Assembly: GCA_003550305.1 (NCBI GenBank)
Contig: QKYT01000182.1
Location: 163,505 to 191,390, forward strand
DNA: 27,886 bases
Direction of reading: 5' to 3'
Source: Glomus cerebriforme
Lineage: Eukaryota; Glomeromycota; Glomeromycetes; Glomerales; Glomeraceae
A model generated the notes under the pieces. That model saw only the letters and a program-made list of their open reading frames with translations. It searched no databases and had not been told where the DNA came from. Positions 9,521-21,500 of this stretch are shown piece after piece. The position numbers and the translations under genes are program-made. The stretch's first letter is position 1. Every line of letters starts with the position of its first letter.

Positions 9521-12500
9521 TTAGTTAACGAAAATAGTATGAATTTTTTCGAAATCAGATGGATTCTTAAGTTTTATATTATGCGAAAGAGGGTGATTTG
9601 AAACAGATTTATCCAAATCTTTAGTACTATTTAAAACAGGTAAACGAATTCGTCCTACAATTGAAGGTTTTATTCCAATGCCACCATTCTATAATATGAT
9701 AGAAAAAGTATTAATTAAAAAGTTATTATCTATTTTTATAATCATAAAAAAACACAAACCTTTAAAGGCTTTTGTAAATTGTTTTTGCCGAGTTGTCGAA
9801 GCTTTAATTTTAACTCGTTGCTTCGTTGTTGTAAAGTATACATGACCGATTGTTGTACCTGATATTGATATTCTGGGGTTTTCTTTAAAGGTCTCCATTG
9901 TTTTTGATTTTCCAATGTTTTGGTTAGGTCAATAATTCGGGGTGACGCACTAACAGTTCGGAAATCCTTAGATAGAAATTTCAAAATTAGATGTGTTCAT
10001 AAAGGTAAAAAAATTATTTATATAATTTATATATATATAGAATTTAATGGTACCTTTAGTAATAATCTAGCTTCTGAAGCTACCGATTTCAACAACTCTT
10101 CTTCATTTTGATCTCTAAGAGCTCGACGTCTTCTAGGTTGTAAATGCCAATCTAATGCGTTTAATGCATCTTTACCCTTCAAATGAGAATTCTCTGCTCT
10201 TAGGTAGCGAATGGCGAATTTCAAAGATTCGATCTAAAATGTGTATACTTATTAGTATAAATGAATATGAAAAATCAATTAATATCTATTTAAAGTACCT
10301 GACTAGACAATCTTTGATTTTCTAGTGGATTAGTATCTGTGTACATTCTTAAATCGTCTTCATTATCTTCGTCTTTTAATTCAATATTACGAGAAGGAAC
10401 GGCTAAAAAAAACCGAATATAAATAATGATTTTTATTAAATATATTTAAATTATGAATATGAAAATATAAAAACCTCCGTCTTCAATATTTCCAGCAAAT
10501 AATATAAATTGCTTATTTTGTTGTTCCAAAGAATCAATTTCTTGTTGAAGATTTTCCATAGCTTCTTCAAAGTCCGTCTCTTGTTTCCTTGAATTTTGAA
10601 GTTCTTGTTCCAGGGCATTAATTATATCAGCCTATAAAGAAAAAAGTTTAACATTAATTATATTTTATAGTAAGTAATCACATTATATATATAATTACCT
10701 GTTTCTTAACAGTTTCCATGCGTTTCTCTAGCAACTCTATTTTGACATTGGCTTCTTGCAAACTTTGATCCTAATAAAACAAAGATTAATCATAAGAACA
10801 AAAAAAAAATTTCGTTATTATATTAATTCTTACTTTTATCTTCTTTTCCTTGATTAATTCACGTATCTCTTCTTGTTGTTGTTGAGCTTTACGTTCCATG
10901 TCGGCATTGACAAGCGCTTCAGCTTTCAATTCTTTTGCTCTAATATTCCAGGGAGCTTCTCCTTTTACAACTGAATGAATAAAAATTAGATTCTTTAGTA
11001 CTTCAATTAAAATAAATAATTCAAAGTTCTTAGATTGAGATAATCAAAATACCATAAGTAGTATTTTCGGGGTCATTAATTGCATTATTTAAATTACTGA
11101 TTTCTTGACATATTGTAAGCAATGACTTAGTACATCCATCCCACATATTCAATTCATTGATGCATAATATATTCTCGGTAACTTGATAAATAATTTGTTG
11201 TAAGCCACTAAGTAACAGCTCTTCCTTTGTATCTTTCTTCTCATTAATATAAGCGGAGATACCCTTACGAACCTACAATCATTTAAATAAAATATTTAGG
11301 AAAAAAAATTCTATCAAAATTTCAGTATAATGATGATATAACCAACCTCTTGACAGAAAGTAGTCAATTTTGTACTTAATGTAAAACACATCTTGAATTG
11401 AGCAAGAAGATCGGATTTTAATCCCGCATTTTGTTCTGCCATGTCATCCAGTCGACGAATTAATTTCCTAGAAAAAAAATGAAGACAAATTAGGCTTACT
11501 ATTCCTTCGAATTTGAATAATATTCCAAATTTTATACCTTGCCATAACCTTACTACTTCTAGATTGTGAAACTAAACTCTGCAGCGGTAAGAAGAAGTCG
11601 GAATTAAATTTATCAATTCCTTCAGTTACATTAATTTCTATGAATTTAATTAATTATTAGTTATATGAATACAATGAGAAAAATAAAATATAATATTTAC
11701 AAACGAAATACAAAACTTACCTTCGTCTTTACAAGCAAGGGCAACGGCTTGTTTGAGATGACCAAGAGAAACTGCAATGGTATCTGCATTTAGGTCTAAA
11801 CCTCTACTGTAAGCATATAATTTATCTGCTTCGTCAATTTTAGTGTTGGAAAGATAAATCTCTGCAAGATGTTCAAGTTGAGCAATGGATCTATTATGAC
11901 AATTTGTTTATATTAATAATTGAAAAAAAAAACAAAAACAAAATAAATAAAAAATAAAAAAAAACGAACCTTTGAACATCTTCAATACAATCAGCTTCCT
12001 TGAGATCTTCTTTTCTCAAAAGATCGACTATCCCGTGAAGTCTAATAATTTATAGTAATAATTATTAATTAAAAGATGACAGCTTTTATTTTAATCGCTT
12101 CTATAGTTAAATACTTACCGACGCTCTGTTCCGACTAAATCATGATAAACTTGTCCCATTTTAAGGAAAGTTTCAACAGGGCAAGCATTGACGAATGAAA
12201 CAAGGCGTTTAGCTATATCGGAAAACCAGGCAAGTCTTTGTCGGAACTATTATTTTAAATCCAGATGTAAATATGATTGTTCACAATAAAATTATTAAGA
12301 TCAAGATAAACATACTTCACAAACAGCAATTAATTCTTCAGGAACCGTTGTGTTTAATTTTTCTGGGATGTTATGGATTTGGTCAACTTGCTTAATAATT
12401 AATTCAGACTTGAAAACAAGACGTTTTAATAGCAGCAAACAACGAATAGAATCATTTTCAGAACGAAAGAAAGAGTCTGGCAAGTACGGCTTAATAATAA

Positions 12501-15322
12501 AAATCGATAATAATTAGAACAATGCAAAAGGGATTTTAATGAATAGTAATAAAGTCATTCTTATACCTGCACAAATGCCAAATTCTCTGATGCTTGTGTT
12601 GCTTCCAATTTTCGAAGTTCCAAATCTATTTGTTTTGCTTGAGCTTTCAGAACTCTAGATTGTAACTTGAAATTTAGGTCAAGCATAGATTGCGATTGGC
12701 TGCTAAGGTTCTTTGATTCTGAATATTGACTTTCTTCTTTTTGTCGGAATTGTTCCAAATCACTATTATAAGGGAATAAAATTAAAAATAATAATATGAA
12801 TGCAATTAATCGTTATTAAATCGTACCTTTGTAAATTAGCAACCAATTCACGGAATTGGTTTATGGTGTTTTCATAATCTGCATTAGTCTCATCAGCCAT
12901 CTCAAGGCGTTTCAAATATTCCCGAATAAGAATATCTTTATGATCTGAGGAAAAAAAAATAAATAAATAAATGATAACGATTTAACAATCAAATAAGTTA
13001 TTTAAATATAGCCTTTATATAAAACAAATTGTGTACCAATTTCAGCTTGAAGCTGTTTCTCGTTTTCAATATGACTTTCTTCAAGCTCATCATTTAATTC
13101 TTTTAGAGCCTCGAGATCATCAATTGTAACTTTCATCTCTTCAATTCTCTGAAAGGATTTTATTCAAAAATTATTCAATATAGTATTTCTTTCTAATTTC
13201 ATAACATAAACATGAATTAATTACCTCCCCCTGTACTAAATTTTTTTCCGTTAGTTGTTCAAGCATATCTTCAGCATTCATAGCATCATCAAGTCGATTC
13301 TTTAAATCTTCTATTGCACTTTCGGCCATTCTCAATTGATTTTTCATTTGGTCATGTTGAACTATAAAAAAAAACAATATAAGTTACAATAATGAAACTG
13401 AAAATTGATAATGTAGCAAAACATTTTATAATTAAATTATGTCCATTTTTGAAGTTGTAGGTATTTGAATAGTAGCAAAACATTTTATAATTAAATTATG
13501 TCCATTTTTGAAGTTGTAGGTATTTGAATAACAAGCTATCGTGATTTCCTTTAATCAATTTAAATTAAAAAATATAAAAAATAACCTTGGATATCTTGAA
13601 GAGAAGCCAATTCTTTTTCTAAATTCTTGATTTTTTTGACTAGTTCAGCTTCTTGTTCGCTCGATACATCTCGAAGTCTATAAGAAAATAGAAATTAATA
13701 ACTATTCTTTCCCTTAGGTTAAAATTGTTTATATGTGGTGACGGTCAAGAGTGACGATATTTAGTGAACCCAAATTAATTGATCGTTTCATATATTGAAA
13801 TACCTCACAAGAGCCTCCTTTAACCGTTCATTTTGCTTTTCCAATTGAATAATTTCAACAGCTGGTCTTGCCTCACCACTAGTATCGGTTTGATTCATCA
13901 TATCTAATGAAATTTTGTTAAATCATAAAATTTATACAAAATTGATTGTATAAGAGATCAACAAACTTACCACCTTCCTGTTTAAAAACATTTAAGTCTA
14001 CGCTAATCTCTTCTACCTTTTCTTTCAATAAATTTACTTCATGTTGCAAATTTTCGGCTTTTTCTTCAGCCATTTCTTTATCAAGAGTCATCATTTCCAT
14101 AGATTCAACAGCTTCATTGTATTTGCTTTCAAACATTTCTTTCTCGATATTAATCTCTTTCAATTGTTTCCGAAGTTCTTTTAATTCTTGCTGCATATCA
14201 CCCATTTTGGCTAATTAAATAAATAATATTTCGTCATTAACAAGATAAATAATACTAACATATATTATTATTTATAAAAAGAATACCTTGAAGCTTTGGC
14301 TTTATACTTAAGAATTGTTCAGCTTCAACTCTCGATTTTTCAGTTTCCCTAATTTTTTCTCTATCTTCTTGGCGTTTATTTTCTAATATCTTAAGTTTTA
14401 ATCTTAACTCTTCATATTCTTTAAGAGGCACGGTCTAAATTTTCATAATGAATCAATAAATACAATTTATTTAACTTTAACTTAAAATAAAGGAAACAAA
14501 TATCAAACTTGTTCACGAGCAGCAGATGCCTCCTGTAAAGAATAAGGATCCGTGTCATGTCTCATTATATCACTTCTAGGAGTTTCATACTTTGGTATTT
14601 CTGGTTTCGGTACAGGAGTTGCTGGCTCATTTATTATATCATTTTCTAAAGGTTCTTCATATAACACTTCATCATTCATTTCAGACTCATCTTCCATCTC
14701 AATAGAAGAAAATCCTGGCTCAAGATCACTTCTCTTAATATCAGTGCTACTTGCATCAGAGTTCCCTCGTGGCCTTCTGGAAAACGTAGGACTATTTAGT
14801 CCACGAGAATTAAATCTTCCCATTGTCGGTGAATTTGGTCCTCTTGGTCGGTTATGGTTTGGTATACCTGAAGTGTTTATTCGCATATTCCCTGAAATTG
14901 AAGGCGGACGAAGAATTTGGCGTCCATTACTAATATTTGGGTCATTTGGTGGTGCAAAGCTCGGAATCTAAAACATAAATGTATTATAATTAGTTAGCGC
15001 TGAAAGGTTTGAATAATCCAAGAAGTGCATTTTATTAAAAGTTATACTATGTATTTATGGAGCTTACCTGACTTTGTGGTGAATTGACCGAGCCATTTAA
15101 AAACTTTATTTGTGAAGCTCTAACAAAAACTCCATGATTTGGTCTGCAATCAAAATAGGGTTTGCCCTTAACCGAACCGTTGTTTTTACCGGAGGGCTCA
15201 TCTAGCTCCACACCAACCCATTTTCCCGTAGCAAATTCAGTAGGTCCAACAAACCGAATTGTTCCCACCTTTCCTTGTATCTCACACCTTGCATCTACCG
15301 TTAAATCTGCCGTTGTTGCCAT
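9521..15322 (-). CDS. DCTN1: dynactin subunit 1, p150Glued
   Basis: Largest dynactin subunit; it binds dynein intermediate chain and microtubules and makes dynein processive. The product is 1288 residues (human 1278). CAP-Gly domain at about 8-75 has ATGKWVGVELDEPSGKNNGS; the usual GKNDG motif is GKNNG. A basic Ser/Pro/Arg-rich stretch (about 95-165) and an acidic patch (about 170-200) follow. Coiled coil 1 spans about 238-600, the dynactin domain begins about 620 (PYLPDSFF), and a second coiled coil spans about 948-1165. The tail carries VGRIRLP. Exons, minus strand: 15068-15322, 14509-14967, 14287-14434, 13971-14210, 13804-13903, 13586-13677, 13225-13361, 13037-13148, 12827-12944, 12567-12762, 12316-12489, 12119-12246, 11970-12041, 11721-11890, 11538-11637, 11347-11467, 11053-11272, 10834-10970, 10699-10770, 10475-10631, 10299-10402, 10054-10233, 9760-9966, 9521-9688. 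Every phase closes. Confidence 0.97.
13413..13530. repeat. exact 59-bp tandem duplication inside a dynactin intron
   Basis: Two adjacent copies, 13413-13471 and 13472-13530, are identical over all 59 bases, starting GTAGCAAAACATTTTATAAT and ending GTAGGTATTTGAATA. They lie in intron 6 of the dynactin gene (13362-13585), making this intron 224 nt where neighbours are mostly 60-130 nt. Perfect identity in unconstrained AT-rich DNA points to a recent event or an assembly artefact. Confidence 0.95.
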
Positions 15323-15790
15323 TTTCCTCCGAAAAGGGTAGGAAATTAATACAAAAATTATTTTGTTGTCTCCTTTAACGGTTTTTTTTTTTTATATAGA
15401 GGTAATTATGGATGTCACATGTCAAAAGAAGTATATTCACATTTTCATAAGATTAACACATTAAATTTTGAGGCTCTTATCTTACACGTGATTATCTTGC
15501 ATCTTCAGGTACCTAATTACTTATAAACCGGTTGAAATTCAAATCAAATATGCGTCTAGGTTTATATAAAGGCCCGAGTATCCCTTTTTTTTTAAAACTA
15601 TCGTTTTTAATGGATTTACATTGGCCTATAAAATTCCTCTATCTTAGATATTAAAGATTATATTAAAAAAAAAAAAACCTATATAATCACAACCTCTATA
15701 GGATATCGTATTTTTATAATTAACTTTTTATTAAAAATTTATTATAATTTAGCGTAAGAAATTTTTTTTTTTACTACAATTTTTAGCTGT
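15323..15790 (-). promoter_or_regulatory. dynactin upstream region with CACGTG box and transposon-like fragment
   Basis: Upstream of the dynactin ATG. It contains CACGTG at 15485-15490, about 163 bp upstream, in the context ACACGTGATTAT shared with the PITP promoter. At 15678-15710 the sequence ACCTATATAATCACAACCTC resembles the pogo-like repeat at 3915. Long A and T runs occur at 15386-15397, 15664-15677 and 15759-15770. No open frame was found. Confidence 0.4.
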
Positions 15791-15791
15791 T

Positions 15792-15922
15792 TGCTAAATG
15801 TCACGTTGTCGCCGCAGGTGATTGAACCAGTCACATCACGCCAGCATTAAGGGTGGAATTTTGGGCAGAGTTTCATTACATTTTTAAAAATTTGCTGATG
15901 TGGTGACAATCTTACTGTAGCA
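15792..15922. repeat. 131-bp candidate element with imperfect terminal inverted repeats
   Basis: The left edge reads TGCTA, 9 nt, then TTGTCGCCGCA. The reverse complement of the right edge reads TGCTA, 8 nt, then TTGTCACCACA. That is 14 of 16 matched bases in two blocks with near-equal spacing. The interior is more GC-rich than its surroundings (CACATCACGCCAGC, GGGCAGAG). No target-site duplication is clear. A decayed MITE or a structured non-coding element are both possible. Confidence 0.4.
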
Positions 15923-16556
15923 TATATAATTATAAATTTTAGGTTTTTCTTAACAAACAAAACAAAACATTTAAAAATAAATACATAAATTTAATAAAAT
16001 ACAATCTTTTTAATAATTTTTCTTTAAACAAATCTCAATAAATTTTTTTAGTTTTTTTTTACGATAAATAATATGTTAATTACAAAAGTCTTGATTAAAA
16101 AAACCTTCGATTATTAATGGTGAAGGAATATAATCATCAAAAATAATATAAAAAATATAAAAAGTTCAAGAGAAGGTCAAGGGTTTAAATAAAATAAAAA
16201 TAACTGCATGTATTTAAACATAGTTTGGGAAAATGACAGTGAATTCAAAAGGGTATATCGAAACTTTTTTTATGGTGCATAATACGATGTTTGTTTAAAA
16301 ATATTAAAATCATGAGAAACAATAAGAAAATATATACACTTTTTTGTGTACAATATGACCCTTCTCACTAACGTGTGTAGAATCAAAATGCCCGTAATAA
16401 TATTAGAAAATTCATTTTTTGCTTTTTACAAAACTACAAAATCCTGGAACATCAATGATAAAAACCTCGCATCTCTCCATTAACTTACCTGAATAACCTG
16501 AATATGTTTTTTTTTTTAGGTATAAAAAAAAAAAAAAAAAGGAAAAAAAAAAAAAT
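15923..16556. other. 3' region of the Ras gene and intergenic DNA
   Basis: AT-rich. It should hold the Ras 3' UTR. Adjoining the Ras stop codon are two long A-runs on the plus strand (about 16525-16555), so the transcript would carry long U-runs directly after the stop. At 16480-16505 the minus strand reads TTCAGGTTATTCAGGTAAGT, which looks like a splice donor and could mark a 3'-UTR intron. No separate gene is visible. Confidence 0.4.
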
Positions 16557-17966
16557 TTATAGGATTATGCATTTTGGTTTTTTGTTCTTCTTTTTTTCTC
16601 CTCGGCCACCATCTCTATTTGCACGTATCATCCTAACTACTGTATAAAATGCTCGTTCCACATTTACACATGTCTTTGCTGAACTTTCAATAAATTCACA
16701 TTTGAGTTTTCTTGCCATATTCATTCCTTCCTCTCTTGAGACCTCTCGCTCAGTAATTTTATCACATTTGTTACCAACAAGCATAAGAGGAACATTGTCA
16801 GTATCTTTCACACGAGTGATTTGATCTCGAAATCGTTCTACCCGTTCGAATGTCGAACGTGAAGATATAGAATAGACTAAAAGAAAACCTTCTCCGTCTC
16901 TAAGTAATTTTTCAGTGGTTTAAGATATATCAATAAAAATTGATTGAATCAAGGAGAAGGTAATTTATGATAACTATGAATATGACACCTCTTGAAGCAA
17001 ATTATATAATTAAAATGCCAGTGTCAGAAATGCAAAAAATATGAATCTTGACTTATTGAGTGTTGTTTTATTGCTTGATCTATAGATAGCTTTGTTACAT
17101 ATTTATGGATCAAGTTTATCGTAGCAAGAGGGTCAAGATTCATACATTTGCATTAGAAATAGCTATAAATGACGGTTACATTTTAATAAATTTACCTAAT
17201 CCACTGATCACGAAGAGCAGTATACTCTTCTATTGAATTTAATTAAGAGATAAAGAGTATGTATCGATAATAAAAAGGAGAAAAAAAAAATTGTTGGTTA
17301 ATAAATTTTATTATAAAAGAATAACACACACATATCAAATTAACTATAATATTATTCCCTAAAAACTTTCAAGAATCAAATTATGAAAATAGGATACAAA
17401 CCTTGTCCAGCGGTATCCAGTACTTCTAAAACGCAAGGTTGATCATCAATGACAACTTGCTTCCGATATGAATCTTCAATCGTTGGGTCGTATGTCTATT
17501 TAATGTCATATCAACCAAAATTACTTTTAATTTGGAGAAGAATTCAAAATGTTTGAGTAATGAAAAACACACCTCTATTAACCAGTAATAATGAAATAGA
17601 ACAAGTTTCATGGGATGCAAATGTAAACTTTTGATTAGAATTAATTGAAAATAAATACTTCAATAGATAAATTAATTTAACTTACCAACAAAATGATTTA
17701 GGCACAGCTGTTGAATAAAGTAACATTATTGTTATTATGTGTGCACCAAAAAAAAAAAAAAAAATAGGTAACTATAGCTTTAAAAACCCTCCCAAAAAAA
17801 AGTCATTTCACATACCTGAATTGTAAGTGCGGTCTAATTATATATATATATAAAATGATTTAAATCAAAAGAACAAATATTATTTTTAAATTCATTGAAA
17901 TAATTTAAAATAAAGTACCTTCCCAACGCCACCATCACCAAGTACAACAAGTTTATATAACATCAT
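16557..17966 (-). CDS. rasB: Ras GTPase of the fungal RasB/Ras2 class
   Basis: Membrane-bound GTP switch controlling growth and morphogenesis. The product is 186 residues with the full Ras fold: P-loop GDGGVGKT (10-17), switch [10 protein letters not shown] (32-40), DTAGQE with Gln61, NKCDK, and SSAK near 145. [20 protein letters not shown] and [15 protein letters not shown] are typical of the RasB class rather than Ras1 or Rap; Asp11 replaces Ala11 of H-Ras and Thr17 replaces Ser17. The tail is polybasic (EKKKNKKPK) and ends CIIL, a CAAX box whose final Leu predicts geranylgeranylation. Exons, minus strand: 17919-17966, 17816-17833, 17686-17707, 17573-17574, 17402-17495, 17196-17229, 16557-16899. 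Three consecutive exons are 18, 22 and 2 nt; the 2-nt exon is needed to keep frame and to encode Glu30. The start is the first of two adjacent ATG codons. Confidence 0.93.
17030..17153. repeat. long inverted repeat inside the last Ras intron
   Basis: ATGAATCTTGAC (17041-17052) is the exact reverse complement of 17132-17143, and the arms extend outward to ATGCA (17030) and TGCAT (to 17153) with few mismatches. Inside, CTTGATC (about 17074-17080) pairs with GATCAAG (about 17108-17114). The intron (16900-17195) is 296 nt, the longest in the gene. A palindromic MITE or a stable pre-mRNA hairpin would both explain it. Confidence 0.75.
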
Positions 17967-18517
17967 CTTGACGAAACTATATTGTGTATATATACGATAA
18001 TGAGAGATGGCTTTATCCAAAGGATTTTATTGACAGGAAATTAATGAGGGGTGGATAAAAGTCCTGAGAGGACTATATTTTATTTTCGAAGACAAGGATA
18101 CGTTTGGAGCAACGAAATGTAAAGCTAACACTTTGCAGATAAGGTCAAAATAATTATTTTGTGATATTGGTTACACAAATAATTAACAATGTTTTAATGG
18201 GTATTTATAAATTATTTATATTTTTTACAATCAAATAAAATTACATAGGAAATAAAAAATGAAAATTAAGAAATGTACAAAAAGTAAAAGTGTGTAACGT
18301 TAAAAAGTGTAAAATAGAACATTAACCAACTATACTTCATTCAAAATGTACCTAATTATCCAGAAACAATAGTGCAGACAATACAGATTTACATTCAAAA
18401 GAAATATATAGAAAAAATAGATGTTAAAATATTAATTCAGTAATCAGATCAGCTTCATGTTTCCATCGGGCACCGCCACGATTATCTCTTTTGTGTTCCT
18501 CGAATAATAATTCTGAA
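17967..18517 (-). promoter_or_regulatory. Ras upstream region and ATG2 3' region
   Basis: 551 bp between the Ras start and the ATG2 stop, both genes on the minus strand. It should contain the Ras promoter and the ATG2 3' UTR. The portion next to ATG2 (about 18440-18517) is less AT-rich and open in two frames on the minus strand, so alternative ATG2 C-termini are possible. No other gene was seen. Confidence 0.4.
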
Positions 18518-21500
18518 TTATCGTTTCTTATATTTCTATAATAATAAATATAATATATGAATTTCATACCTTTTAATATACAAGAATATAATGAGAAAAA
18601 TTATTTAAATAATACATACATCTTCTGTTTGTAATTTCTTATTGGGATCGATCGTATTTCGTAATCCGAGTAAAGTTTGTGATACAGCCTCAGAAGCTCC
18701 AATCATAGGTTTTAAAACAGCAACAGGAACCGCTCGTATCACGGCTCTTACCGTTCCTTGAGTTCCGGTCTTTTCATATACTTCCATAGGTACAGCAAAA
18801 ATTGTATGAGCTGCAGTACCTATATTTGTTCGCAAACTCTTATAAGCTTTCTCGATACCTAAAAATGATTCGAAAATATTATTAGAAAAATTAATTTGAT
18901 AAGGTATTCATTACGACATGTATCATGAAAATTACCTTCGTTTAAGTCTGCTGGCTGATTAGCATATTTGCTGATTAATTCTTTTATATTTTCATCATCG
19001 CTATCCAACTCCTCTTCTACGGTACCTATTGTAGTGGTACCACTAGAATGATTCCTGTTGTCGGTTCCGGTTTGAGATTCGAAAGAGAGAATTTCATCAG
19101 CATGTTCGAGTAAAATTTGTGTTCCGACTGCAAGTTTGGTACCAAATTTGATCGCTTCCATAGTTGTAGCCCGGGCAAAAGACTGTGTTCCTTTTTGTAA
19201 CCCTCGAATGATTCTACCATCTTTTTTATATTGTTCAATTGGTAATAAAATAAGATCTGCAACACCTGAACCTAAATTAACTAACGAACGTATTGGGGCA
19301 ACACCGGATACTACATTGGGTACTTGCGTGCTCTTTATATGTGGTAACCATGCCGCGCCCAATTCTTCGAATAGACGCTGCCACCCTTTAACCTTTAGTT
19401 GTAAACAATTATGTTATTTATCTTTATAAAATATCAAACCTCATGAAAAAAAATATTTAAGACTCACCCCTGTTAACTTGACATTACTTAAAGTCATTTC
19501 CGCAGCCTCGAAATGGAAAAAATTCATTAATTCAACTAAATTACCTTCCTTTAGATTAGCATAATCAATATGTTTAGGTTTATAGTCAATCTTCATTTTA
19601 ATTGGATGCATCTCAATAGATTCTATTAAAATAAAATAAAATAACAATGGATTAATTATAATAAATTAAAAAAAAAAGAATATACAAGTTAAATAAATTC
19701 AACTCACGAAAATAAGTATCATCCTCGACCTGTGGAGGTTTTTCAATAGTAGAATCTTGAAAAGAAAGGAATTGAATTATAAATTGAAGAGCATCTTGAT
19801 CAATGTAAAACCTTAGAGGTAAAAATCGTGCCTACGATTCATGGTAATAAACAACACTATTAATATATATAATAATTTATAAAAAAAAAAAATAAGAAAG
19901 ATATTTAAATAATATTTACTTTTAATCGTAACTCTTCAGAAGAATCAGTCGGGGTAGGACGAACACTATTTAATTCTATCCTGATCATATTTGATTTACT
20001 CTCACGTGGACTTGTATCATTATCTGGTCGCATATGAGACAAAAATTTGTGCCATGCTGATGTTTTTATATTGTCTAAAATTTCTATATCTCGGACAAGC
20101 AGCAACAACCTAAAAGCTAATAAATCGTCATTAGGAAAGATATCAATATCCAAATTTATTTTTTCGAGTTTTATGTCAAGCTTGCTAGATTTCGAACGAT
20201 TTAATCTAGGTCGAGATCGATGACTTGAATGTTCAGGTCGTTTACTCTCTCGAATACTTGTGTTTTCAGAATCCAATCGCGAGCTGACTTGACTAGCAGT
20301 GTCACTATGATCATCTACTATATAATCGACTTCAGATCCTGTTTGGGATGTAGCATCAAAATCCGAGTTTCTGAAAGGTGTTCCTAGGAAACGTTCGATT
20401 AAACTATTAGTATCTGTTTCCAAAGGATTATTGCTTGGTTCCCCAATTGAAGAACCCGCTCCCCCAACATTTCCATTTTTGGCTTGAGTTTTTGCGCGTG
20501 TAAAGGCATCTAGTACTTCTTTTTTACTATGTTCCCAATCATAACCATCATATAATTTCCATATAAGATTAAATTCTCGTAGTTTAATCCTAGTCAAACT
20601 ATTCGGTAACCTGAAATATTATTGAAGATTTAGCAAAAATATATATAATCCAAACTCGAGTAATTGAGGTAATATTTTATGAAAAAAAAAAAACTTACTC
20701 TTGAATAGAGGAGTCATCAAGTTCACTTGCACTAGGTACAGAAAAATGATTATCCTCAAATTTTAAAGGTTCTGAATCTAAACTCTTAATCTTATCATCA
20801 CGTGATTCTGAAGCTTTGGGATTCTTAGCTATTATATCTTTGTGTTATTATAAATAAAATATTTTTCATTAGATAATGATGTAATTAATGATTATCAAAA
20901 TTTTTCTTCATACCTTCGGCGACATCATCAAATATGACTGCATTTTCAAAAAAATGAGCATCTGGTTCATCTGATTCGTTTTCTTCGATAGTATAATACT
21001 CCTCGACGAATTTTAAATTTGAAGCTGGATTCTTGGTTGGCTTTTTTTTTGGAGGTGGAAGTTTAAAAGCATCCATATCCAAGCTCTCTATATTAAGTTT
21101 AATTTAATGATAAAGTTTATTTAGATAAAAAATATATATATTATATCAAGTACCTAACATATTCTGGTAAACAGGCTCATCTGAATCGTCTCTGTTAGCA
21201 GTTATTATGTGAGGAACTTTTCGTCTATGAAATAAAAATTTATTTAATCCCTTAATTTTTTAATTCCAATAAACAAATTCAAAGTATTGCTTACCCTTTT
21301 TCAGGAACCACTTCTTTTGGAACTAAATGATTTATCAGATTTAATAATGTTTGAAGTGTATCTGCACATGTCTCGATCGTAAGGTTTTCATTGGTAAGCT
21401 CGAGCTAATAAAATAAAGATTATTAATAAAATCAGTTTAGAAATGTTTTATATGAATTTAATTTTTATAACGTATGAAAAATCAAATACCTCAAAATTTG

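Noticed and set aside
14552..14971. 139-codon plus-strand frame opposite dynactin exon 2
   Set aside because: Exact antisense shadow of a well-supported dynactin exon with in-phase splicing.
15815..15840. tRNA/SINE-like B-box (GGTTCAATC on the minus strand)
   Set aside because: The required C at the end of the B-box is missing, the only A-box-like match is too close, and no cloverleaf can be drawn.
19136..19429. 97-codon plus-strand frame opposite the ATG2 C-terminal exon
   Set aside because: Antisense shadow of the conserved ATG2 C-terminal domain.
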